A DNA stretch of 35,500 nt, taken from contig JAPVWK010000005.1 of NCBI GenBank assembly GCA_028572065.1, positions 1 through 35,500 of the forward strand, read 5' to 3'. A program made the translations under genes and the position numbers. Every line of letters begins with the position of its first letter. Positions within the stretch are counted from its first letter, which is position 1. The notes beneath the pieces were generated by a model. It saw only the letters and a list, made by a program, of their open reading frames with translations, did no database searches and was not told the DNA's origin. This stretch comes from Candidatus Methanophagales archaeon. Its GTDB lineage: Archaea > Halobacteriota > Syntropharchaeia > Alkanophagales > Methanospirareceae. This document shows, piece by piece, positions 26,250 through 32,743 of this stretch.

Positions 26250-27491
26250 CTACAAATACCTGTTTACCGTATTGAGCTTCATTTTATTGCCGAAAACAGT
26301 TTTTTGGCTCTTCCTGCCGAAACAAATCCCGAGCGCTTCGTGCAATGTGACCTGATCAAGATTGACGGTATTTTGCTTTATCGCTTCCGAGATGTCCATA
26401 TATTCTACAACGCCATTTCTTACACCTGTAACAGTAGCACCGGTAACATTTTGCATCAATAATATAACTGCTCCTGCACCGCATTCTTTACCGAAATTGG
26501 CATCATAACCGGACGAATCACCGCACCGAACCAGATGTGTTGGTCGGATCACCCGGATTTCGGGTATCTCATATTGGCCCGGAACATACATATGCACCTG
26601 CTCCATAAATCCTTTCAGGTCCTCATCGTTTTTCATCCGTTTCGTTAGTTCCGCTTCTATTGTCTTTCCGGAACCCGCAAGCGGATAGTGCCCAAAGGCA
26701 TCTGCACCTCTTGATTTATCTATTAAAAATCCGTGCTCGTCAACGTCATCTTCTGGCTTATTACCTTTTAGCGCTTCCGAAACGACAATCAAATAACTGC
26801 CGGCTTTTACGTCTGACTTTTTTATTCGCTCGGTATAATTAGCAAACAGATCTTCGTAAATAACATCGAAATCCGGGGCAACTTCCGGTATGATTATACA
26901 GTCTGCATCGGCTGCAATACCACCTCTAAAAGCGGCATGCCCGGCATATCTGCCGAATACTTCTAAAATCATTATCCTGTTATGGCTTCTTGCAGTGGTC
27001 CTGAGATTTGCAGCCATTTTTGAGATGGCGTTAATTGTGGAGTCGCCACCAACGCTATATGACTGAAGATCTAAATCCATTGTTTTTGGAACATGGTTTA
27101 CTGCAATGCCCTTATTTACTAAATCCAGAGCAACAGAGCCGGTGTCGTCTCCACCACTTACTACTAATGCGTCAATAGCATGTTTATCAAGTCCTTGCTT
27201 AATCCGGTTATATTTGTTCTCATCTTTTAATTTCGAGATTTTCACTCGTGAATGCCCGGCTTCTGAGCCTGCTATATTCGAATGAAACAAACCCGTGCGA
27301 ATATAATCTAAACTGATTAGATCATCGGTTTCAAAATCAATTAAATTGTAGAGCCCTGCATAGCCATTGGGAATAACAACATTTTCCAGGCCATAATAAT
27401 TCGCCATTGCACTGACACCTTTGATAACTGCATTTAATCCGCCGCAATCACCGCCACTTGTGATTAGCCCTATCTTCTTTATTTCGTTCAT
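26250..27491 (-). CDS. pfkA: 6-phosphofructokinase (PfkA family), probably PPi-dependent
   Basis: A 413-residue PfkA-family enzyme that phosphorylates fructose 6-phosphate. GLITSGGDCGGLNAVI (8-23) is the nucleotide or PPi binding start. SGGDDTGS (112-119) has Asp at the second position of the GGD(G/D) pair, which is the PPi-using type rather than ATP. PKTMDLD (135-141) keeps the catalytic Asp but has Leu in place of the usual Asn (canonical TIDND). EVFGRYAGHAA (177-187) replaces the common MGRHAG. This is not the ADP-dependent kinase of many methanogens, so it was probably gained laterally. It is intact despite lying between remnants. PPi use is inferred from the motif. Confidence 0.88.
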   Translation of the reverse strand: MNEIKKIGLITSGGDCGGLNAVIKGVSAMANYYGLENVVIPNGYAGLYNLIDFETDDLISLDYIRTGLFHSNIAGSEAGHSRVKISKLKDENKYNRIKQGLDKHAIDALVVSGGDDTGSVALDLVNKGIAVNHVPKTMDLDLQSYSVGGDSTINAISKMAANLRTTARSHNRIMILEVFGRYAGHAAFRGGIAADADCIIIPEVAPDFDVIYEDLFANYTERIKKSDVKAGSYLIVVSEALKGNKPEDDVDEHGFLIDKSRGADAFGHYPLAGSGKTIEAELTKRMKNDEDLKGFMEQVHMYVPGQYEIPEIRVIRPTHLVRCGDSSGYDANFGKECGAGAVILLMQNVTGATVTGVRNGVVEYMDISEAIKQNTVNLDQVTLHEALGICFGRKSQKTVFGNKMKLNTVNRYL

Positions 27492-27527
27492 ACTAGCTCA
27501 GTATCTTGTTAGAAGTTAATAAAGTTT

Positions 27528-27841
27528 TTACAATGAAGATTGCAAGATACAAACTACCGGATGTAGTTGAATGCAATTCAGATTTTTGGTTGCTTTTGCC
27601 TGAAGTAAGAAATGTATAGTCCCTTTATCTTTGACTTTATAAAGATTGTTATTTCTCCGCAATATGAGCTGTTCGCTTTCGAGCTGTTCGAGAAGCCAGG
27701 GCTGCTGCTCGTAGAAACAGCCCATACCAACCCCGGCAAACGGAACGCCCCGCTCTTCTGCTCTTGTTTGGTCAAAATACCATGATGTACTCTTCTCGAT
27801 GTGATAATAAATTCGAGCTGAAAACGCGCTCGGAAAAGGCT
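27528..27841 (-). pseudogene. Unrecognised gene remnant, C-terminal piece
   Basis: Read leftwards, one frame gives coding-like protein: SARIYYHIEKSTSWYFDQTR, GVPFAGVGMGCFYEQQPWL, LEQLESEQLILRRNNNLYKV, then an end at 27528. The last part looks like a winged-helix-type segment. There is no start. A frameshift in a run of T's (forward GGAAAAGG, 27834-27841) separates it from earlier sequence that could read PEIAF. I cannot name the family. It is best seen as the tail of a dead gene. Confidence 0.45.
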
Positions 27842-28076
27842 ATCTCTGGGCAACAGTAGAAAAAGAAGATTTCAGGAGTAAGGAGGTTAGCTATACGCAA
27901 AACGATGAATATGACGTTAATATGTGGAGTGTCTTTACATGGCGTTCTCTGATTTTGTGGGAACCGATAGGAAAGAGAAAATGATGAACGAGCTGTACGA
28001 GGATGCAACACCGCCGGATTATACCAATGAATGGGTGGGACAGAACCTGAACGATCAAACGCAGCGACAGGGTTGA
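27805..28076 (+). pseudogene. Unrecognised gene remnant, plus-strand piece
   Basis: Two overlapping plus-strand frames look coding: GKGYLWATVEKEDFRSKEV and NDEYDVNMWSVFTWRS up to about 27980, then, from 27939 in another frame, FSDFVGTDRKEKMMNELYED and PDYTNEWVGQNLNDQTQR to a stop at 28076. One frameshift near 27935 would join them. No start is visible and I do not recognise the family. It abuts an opposite-strand remnant on the left and the DUF454 fragment on the right. Confidence 0.4.
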
Positions 28077-28252
28077 TATTGAGAATCACTGGCACGCTAT
28101 TCCTGATAAATGGATGCGCGTGGATTGTTCTGCCGCTCCTGCCTACTATGCCTTTTCTCCTGCTCGCTCTCGGCTGCTACGCCCAAAGCTCGGAGAGATG
28201 GTACCGTGGACTCATCACAAACCGCTGGTGTGGTGAATATATCAAAACATAA
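28031..28252 (+). pseudogene. Truncated DUF454 (YbaN-like) membrane protein
   Basis: The conserved front of the DUF454 family is clear: INGCAWIVLPLLPTMPFLLL, then LGCYAQSSERWYRGLITNRW. The family is normally about 110-130 residues, but this frame stops at 28252 soon after NRWCGEYIKT. A neighbouring frame carries on with basic residues (SKHKRSKKKFERRKS) to 28310, so a frameshift near the end is likely. The start may be the TTG at 28079, which overlaps the stop of the preceding piece, rather than the ATG at 28031. Confidence 0.65.
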
Positions 28253-28361
28253 ACGAAGTAAGAAAAAATTTGAAAGACGCAAATCGGTTGTGGTGTTTCT
28301 TATTGAGTAAAGTTTATAAATCATCTAAAGCTCAATATAATTTATAAAGAGGTAGCTAAAA

Positions 28362-28545
28362 ATGGCAACAAAAACCGTTACGATAAGTCGTGACGCACTT
28401 AAAGATCTTATACGGATAAAAAGAGGATTTCGATGTTGTGATGGAATCGCTGGAACTTATGGAGAACGAAGAGTTCATAGAGTCATACAAAAAAGCGAAA
28501 GAAGAGATAAAAAATAGGGAATTTGTTGATTGGGATGAGTTATAA
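28362..28545 (+). pseudogene. Antitoxin-like small protein with a +1 A frameshift
   Basis: The ATG at 28362, with a TATA box (about 28313-28322) and GAGGT upstream, reads MATKTVTISRDALKDLIRIK, then shifts frame in an A5 run (28418-28422). If one A is dropped, the protein continues EDFDVVMESLELMENEEFIE and ends FVDWDEL, 60 residues in all. Its size, the N-terminal beta strand and helix, and its acidic helical tail are typical of RHH/RelB- or Phd-like antitoxins in archaea. No toxin gene is next to it. As written the product is broken. Confidence 0.6.
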
Positions 28546-28647
28546 TATATTACCAACTAAGCAGTTTTCCGTGGATTTCAATAAACTTTTTGATCATAAA
28601 TACAGGAAATAGAGGTGATCCCTGTTGATGGTATTTCCCTCCACCGC

Positions 28648-28671
28648 GTTTATATATAACAATTGTTATAT
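28648..28671 (+). promoter_or_regulatory. TATA box overlapped by an 18-bp perfect palindrome
   Basis: GTTTATATATAAC is a strong TATA box for the NifU-like gene (ATG 28695). It overlaps ATATAACAATTGTTATAT (28654-28671), a perfect 18-bp palindrome. Position and symmetry fit a repressor operator that would block TBP binding. No regulator gene is nearby. Confidence 0.6.
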
Positions 28672-28694
28672 TAAATGAAGCGTGTGATACCAGA

Positions 28695-28965
28695 ATGAGG
28701 GACAAAGTAGAAGAGGTTATTAAAAAAAGAGCTGAAACCGCTTTTAGCGGTGGACGGTGGCGGTATAGAACTGGTGAGCGTGGATGATTGCACGGTGAAG
28801 TTGAAATTAAGCAGTGCCTGCGCCGGATGTCCTATGAGCCAGTACACACTGGCAAACATTGTCGAAGCGACACTGAAGGAGAAAGTCCCAGAGCTAAAGG
28901 AAGTAATCTTGGTAGATGACATCAGGGACAGGTTTAGAAGAGGGGAGATTTGTTGTTGTAATTGA
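28695..28965 (+). pseudogene. NifU-like C-terminal-domain protein with a +1 A frameshift
   Basis: A short NifU-type Fe-S scaffold of about 89 residues. MRDKVEEVIKK opens at 28695. The A7 run at 28722-28728 has one A too many; dropping it gives ELKPLLAVDGGGIELVSVDD and then SSACAGCPMSQYTLANIVEA with the CxxC cluster site, ending EICCCN. The C-terminal CCC is an unusual extra. As written only the part from 28750 stays in frame. It leads a small unit with the zinc-ribbon and ThiF-like genes, suggesting sulfur transfer or cluster assembly. It is either a mutation or a homopolymer error. Confidence 0.7.
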
Positions 28966-28978
28966 GGAGGTGATAAAA

Positions 28979-29108
28979 ATGAAAATGCGAAAAATGTGGA
29001 ATAGAAACGGAATATCCAAAGGAGTTTGATGGACAAGTGTTGTGCGGGGATTGTTATGTAAAGAAGTCGAGAGAATGTTATGGTGGATGCGGATGTGGAT
29101 GGCGGTGA
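28979..29108 (+). pseudogene. Small zinc-ribbon protein with a +1 A frameshift after the start
   Basis: A strong GGAGGTGA ribosome site precedes the ATG at 28979. Next comes an A4 run (28982-28985). With one A removed the product is MKCEKCGIETEYPKEFDGQ and so on, with LCGDCYVKK and ECYGGCGCGWR, about 42 residues. CxxC pairs at both ends of the first part form a zinc ribbon, and the Gly/Cys-rich tail is odd. As written the frame ends after about a dozen residues. Its end overlaps the ThiF-like start (29080), so the genes were coupled. Confidence 0.6.
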
Positions 29109-29481
29109 GCAGTATTTAAAGAGATACGAGAGACGGATAAGGCTATTTGGAGGCACTGTCGAATTTTCCAGTGAAATCACTATACCCTTAAGTTTTACCG
29201 CAGAGCGCGCAGAGAACGCAGAGACATTAGAAATACCAAGCGGGGTTTGGAACACTCTTAAACTCTGCGCCCTTGGCGATCTCCGCGTTGATAAATCACT
29301 AGTTTTTTGACAGTGCCTATTTGGAGAGGAGGGGCAGAATAAGCTTAAAAGAGCGAAGATCACAATCGCTAGCGCTGGTGGGCTAGGTTCTGTCTCCACA
29401 ACTTATCTAACAGTTGCAGGGGTTGGAAGGATACGGGACGTTGAGATAATGTCGCTGAGATACGCCATGATTCTTATTTAA
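29080..29481 (+). pseudogene. ThiF/MoeB/HesA-like E1 fragment, split by a small mobile element
   Basis: The ATG at 29080 reads EQYLKRYERRIRLFG, the N-terminus of E1-like adenylyltransferases. The frame is then interrupted by a 164-bp insertion plus a 10-bp duplication. Downstream, in the frame restored by removing them, comes EEGQNKLKRAKITIASAGGL and SVSTTYLTVAGVGRIR, including the nucleotide-binding AGGLGS. After GRIR the similarity to the family ends and a stop follows at 29479-29481, so the remaining two-thirds of the usual domain are lost. It therefore suffered both an insertion and a 3' deletion. The intact gene would have activated a sulfur-carrier or cofactor carboxylate. Confidence 0.8.
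29143..29326. mobile_element. MITE-like element (29153-29316) with 10-bp target duplication
   Basis: A 164-bp non-coding element with ends GCACTGTC (29153-29160) and GACAGTGC (29309-29316), a perfect 8-bp inverted pair that continues imperfectly for about 27 bases. It is flanked by CTATTTGGAG on both sides (29143-29152 and 29317-29326), a 10-bp target duplication. Inside are facing arms rich in CGCAGAG (29197-29223) and CTCTGCG (29263-29290). Taking out the element plus one duplicate rejoins the ThiF-like frame exactly. It has no transposase of its own, so it must be moved in trans. Confidence 0.88.
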
Positions 29482-29523
29482 TAGTAGCTGCGCTGACCAA
29501 CACCCACACAAATACCAAACACA

Positions 29524-29934
29524 CTAACCAGACATTATCTTCTGTGCCGTGTCATTTCTGATTTTCTGTTCTTCTTCTATCAGCTCTGCACGCTTGATAT
29601 ACTGCTGTACCTTCTCTTCATCGTCTATTAGCCGGTAAACCCGAACGAGATTGTAGCATGCCGATATACCGTCATCCAATAAATAATCACTGAGATTCAG
29701 CGCAGCATTGAAGAAACTGATTGCCATATCATATTGCTTTAAGCTTGCGTACGCAGCGCCACAATCGTTACATGCCTTAGCCAACGTAGTAAGAAGCGGA
29801 TCTCTACGCACTATTTCCCTATATACTTCTATTGCTTCCTCGTACTTGCCTTCCGCAAGATATTCCTCACCGACAAGAATTAACTCTTCCGCGGTTTTCT
29901 CTTCCATATTTCCCGTATTCTTTTCTTCTGTCAT
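29524..29934 (-). CDS. TPR-repeat protein
   Basis: About 136 residues starting at the ATG at 29934 (MTEEKNTGNMEEK); an in-frame GTG at 29958 is less likely. Two to three tetratricopeptide repeats are visible: YLAEGKYEEAIEVYREIVRR, then ACNDCGAAYASLKQYDMAIS with FFNAALNLSD, and a weaker third (ACYNLVRVYRLIDDEEKVQQ). It has no signal peptide. TPRs form protein-binding scaffolds; the partner is unknown. It lies downstream of the mcr operon on the same strand but after the mcr terminator, so it is probably a separate unit. Confidence 0.8.
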   Translation of the reverse strand: MTEEKNTGNMEEKTAEELILVGEEYLAEGKYEEAIEVYREIVRRDPLLTTLAKACNDCGAAYASLKQYDMAISFFNAALNLSDYLLDDGISACYNLVRVYRLIDDEEKVQQYIKRAELIEEEQKIRNDTAQKIMSG

Positions 29935-30088
29935 AGTAAATAATGCTACTTTATGCACCCGTTCCCAGGAATGAAAGCTAATTTATTCCCATCTGCTTGC
30001 CCCTTTTTGTATCTTTGTCATGATGAGAAACTAAAACTATTGTTTTTGCAGTAACCCATGCGATTACAAATACAAAAAATAAATATGA

Positions 30089-30110
30089 GGGAGAGAAAAA
30101 AAAATCTCCC
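30089..30110 (-). terminator. Terminator of the mcrBGA operon
   Basis: GGGAGA (30089-30094) and TCTCCC (30105-30110) form a stem around nine A's (30096-30104). On the minus strand this gives a T9 run about 40 bases after the mcrA stop, a good archaeal termination signal. Confidence 0.6.
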
Positions 30111-30146
30111 CCACCCTTTACTTGTATTGTTTAGTGTCTGTTTGTT

Positions 30147-31886
30147 TTACAGTCTTGCACCAGGTTCTCTGCCGTAGTGACCCGCTATAATCAGATCTCT
30201 CTCTCCGGCGACCTTGGTGAATTCTCTGTTTGCGCCCAGTCCGTACTCTTTGGTCACGTAACCACGGTCGAACGGTAGGTCACGGTCCGAGAACGCTACT
30301 TTCCACAACGGTGACAGCACCCATGCGTCTTGGTTCGCAGCGTGTGCTCCAGCAACTAGACCTGCGTACGCACTCTGGTGCCCGACGTTCATCGCGTAGT
30401 TCGGATAGTTCACACCTCGCATCTCAAATGGCATTCCCTCATCGCTCTGGTATGAATACGAGCCGCATGCCGTACACTGATCTTGCAAGTCGTACCCGAA
30501 GAATCCGAGTCTTCCAACACGCTCATAGTGCCCTAACTGAGAAAGCGACCACGCGCTCAATGCAGGTTGTGCAAGTCCTGTTGCGCATGCAACTGCACTA
30601 CCACATCCCGCTGCTGCACAGCACGCTCTAACAGATCCACCGAAGTGAGATTCCGCAGTTGTTGGATATGCTTCATACTGCGTCAAGCAGTAATCGTTCT
30701 CTGCTCTTATTATCTCCTCCAGAACGTCCATGTTGAGCTTGTCGCCCTTTATCGAAGCCATCTTGCCGTCTGCGTAATCCAGTCCGATTTCGCAGCCCTT
30801 GTAGCAGAAGTCCTCCAGGATGTTGTCCGTGTAGGTCGCACTTGCGTACTGCGTAAATCCTACACCACCTGACATGTACGTTCCGAACCACAACTGGTCA
30901 TAGACCATAGCCGCAATTGCGATACTCTCCAGCTCAGCTCTTATCGGGTCGTTCGGGAATAACGCCGGTGACCGTGTACTGTCTGCGTTTATACCTAATG
31001 GCATACCACCAGGCTCATTGTGTGACCTTGCCCTCTTTACTGGCATGTAGTTCGACAACTGAACAACTGCGGCGTGCTTCGCGTAGTATGCGAATTCACC
31101 CGTGACTGATTCTCCTGCACACAGCTTGTATGCGTTTATCATTGTCATTCCGACCTGCATACCTACCCACCTGAACATCGTACCTCCATCTGTCTGTCGT
31201 GCTACAACCGTAGGCATCCAAAGGATCTGCCAGATCTTCTTGCCGATTGCATCTTTCAACTGGTCGGCCTGCTCGCCTGGTTTATCATAGCCTGCTGCGA
31301 ATTCCTTGTTTATGTCCAGAATGAATCTCCTGTCCACAGAATCTACCAGGTCGTCATCTCCGGAGAATATCTTGGCATAGCTGTCATTCACCAGCATCGG
31401 CTTCGTCTCTACCATGTGCTCCTGAATTACCGCACCACCCGGCAGCGCGTGGTTCAACACTTCCATGTAGTTGCTTATTGTATCTGGCGTAACTTCCTTA
31501 CCCAGCCTCGCTTCTAACAGTCCGTGTGCATCGTCCAATCCCAGAACAATTCCTCTCTTCATATCATCCCAGGCCTGCTGCATCGCGGCATTGTTGATCC
31601 AGTGCAGGTCATCTGCGTTTACCATGATGTCCGTGTGGTTCATCATGTATGGCATCAGGTATCTCTGCCCTTGTGGCATACCCGCATCCGGATTGTATGC
31701 TGGCGTTGAGTTGACTCGGCTATCTACTATCTTCTGCGCTTCCGCTATGAACTCCCTCTTTCGCATTCCTCCTTTCTGCGCTATACCACCGTACGTATAG
31801 AACTCGGTCGTTGTGCCCTCGGGCTTCTCCGCGAACTTATCTGACATCGCTTTCAGGAAACTGTGCTGTATATCATTATATGGCAT
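30147..31886 (-). CDS. mcrA: Methyl-coenzyme M reductase alpha subunit, ANME-1 type
   Basis: A 579-residue McrA, the catalytic subunit that binds nickel cofactor F430; in ANME it activates methane with CoM-S-S-CoB. The axial ligand is Gln155 (ALPGGAVIQEHMVE). GGVGFTQYASATYTDNILED (340-359) is the family signature. KHAAVV (His271) and KRARSHNEPGG (Arg287) are sites of known methylation, and GYDLQDQC (464-471) is the thioglycine/methyl-cysteine region. Two ANME-1 marks are present: Val419 in GGSVRACC, replacing the methyl-glutamine of methanogens (linked to the 17-2-methylthio-F430 of ANME-1), and the cysteine patch C422, C423, C428 and C434. CTACG (471-475) adds another cysteine, C474. It starts 1 base after the mcrG stop. 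Confidence 0.98.
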   Translation of the reverse strand: MPYNDIQHSFLKAMSDKFAEKPEGTTTEFYTYGGIAQKGGMRKREFIAEAQKIVDSRVNSTPAYNPDAGMPQGQRYLMPYMMNHTDIMVNADDLHWINNAAMQQAWDDMKRGIVLGLDDAHGLLEARLGKEVTPDTISNYMEVLNHALPGGAVIQEHMVETKPMLVNDSYAKIFSGDDDLVDSVDRRFILDINKEFAAGYDKPGEQADQLKDAIGKKIWQILWMPTVVARQTDGGTMFRWVGMQVGMTMINAYKLCAGESVTGEFAYYAKHAAVVQLSNYMPVKRARSHNEPGGMPLGINADSTRSPALFPNDPIRAELESIAIAAMVYDQLWFGTYMSGGVGFTQYASATYTDNILEDFCYKGCEIGLDYADGKMASIKGDKLNMDVLEEIIRAENDYCLTQYEAYPTTAESHFGGSVRACCAAAGCGSAVACATGLAQPALSAWSLSQLGHYERVGRLGFFGYDLQDQCTACGSYSYQSDEGMPFEMRGVNYPNYAMNVGHQSAYAGLVAGAHAANQDAWVLSPLWKVAFSDRDLPFDRGYVTKEYGLGANREFTKVAGERDLIIAGHYGREPGARL

Positions 31887-31887
31887 T

Positions 31888-32727
31888 TTATTCTACTCCC
31901 CCTCTTGGTGTATATAATTTCAAGTTCTTCACGCCTACGTCCTTCTTTCCGCCTTTTATGTCCGACATCTTTGCCCATGGTTGGAATCCACCTACTGTTC
32001 TCTTCCAGTGTATCTGAGCAGTCACGTCCATTGACTCGGGGTCATCCGCTTCTTGCCAGACTCCGCCTTGTGCATTCCTGTACATAGTCGTCTTCTTCAG
32101 CAGCTCGGCATCAGACAATGGCTTTCCTAACACTACTTCTTTGTCCATTGCACCGCCGATCATATCCTTCACGTAGGTTACCGTTCCATCTGCACCTCTT
32201 GACCATCTTCGTAGTGCATCAAACATCATCCCGTCCTTGTCCAGTCGGACTGCGTGCCCGTGCACTGTCCTTCCTCTCAGACCGGTTCTTGCTGTATCAA
32301 ATAGCTCGGAATCAACCTCCATCTTTGCTATCTTCTCTACGTCTCGCTCTCGTGCTTCTATAATAACTCGGCCTGACAGCACTCCTGGGTCCACACCCTT
32401 ATATCGGTTCAATGCTTCCCATGCACGCTGATATGGTGTTATCGGTGCGAAGAACATCGAGTCGGTGTACTGCGTATATCGTATCCTGTCACCGGCTGCT
32501 GCGCCTTCTGTTGGCTTTACTATCTGACGAACCGCGCAGTCCGGCTCTTCCATCTCCTCCAATGGTGGATGGATGCTCTTGTACTCCTCTCCAGGTGCAC
32601 GGTGTGCAAGCAATCTCACAATGTCTTCTTCTGGTATGTCTCTCAGTTTCTCTAATTTGTATTTTGGGTCCATGTAGTTTCTTCTGTTTTGTGCTACATG
32701 GCTATTTCCCGCTGTAAATTGTGGCAT
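31888..32727 (-). CDS. mcrG: Methyl-coenzyme M reductase gamma subunit
   Basis: About 279 residues, the gamma subunit of the (alpha-beta-gamma)2 reductase. I chose the ATG at 32727 (MPQFTAGNSHVAQNRRNYMD), which has AGGAG about 8 bases ahead; an earlier in-frame start at 32763 would overlap mcrB and add non-family residues. Conserved stretches are LRDIPEEDIVRLLAHRAPGE, GDRIRYTQYTDSMFFAPITP and RTVHGHAVRLDKDGMMFDAL. It is the middle gene of mcrBGA, 16 bases after mcrB. In methanogens mcrD and mcrC usually lie between B and G; neither is here. Confidence 0.96.
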   Translation of the reverse strand: MPQFTAGNSHVAQNRRNYMDPKYKLEKLRDIPEEDIVRLLAHRAPGEEYKSIHPPLEEMEEPDCAVRQIVKPTEGAAAGDRIRYTQYTDSMFFAPITPYQRAWEALNRYKGVDPGVLSGRVIIEARERDVEKIAKMEVDSELFDTARTGLRGRTVHGHAVRLDKDGMMFDALRRWSRGADGTVTYVKDMIGGAMDKEVVLGKPLSDAELLKKTTMYRNAQGGVWQEADDPESMDVTAQIHWKRTVGGFQPWAKMSDIKGGKKDVGVKNLKLYTPRGGVE

Positions 32728-32743
32728 TTTTCTTTTTCTCCTA

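Noticed and set aside
28695-28965. Programmed frameshifting in the NifU-like gene
   Set aside because: Neighbouring unrelated genes show the same +1 A in ordinary A-runs, so decay or sequence error is simpler than a controlled mechanism.
29080-29310. A 76-residue protein ending in VDKSLVF
   Set aside because: Its second half is translation of the mobile element, not a real protein.
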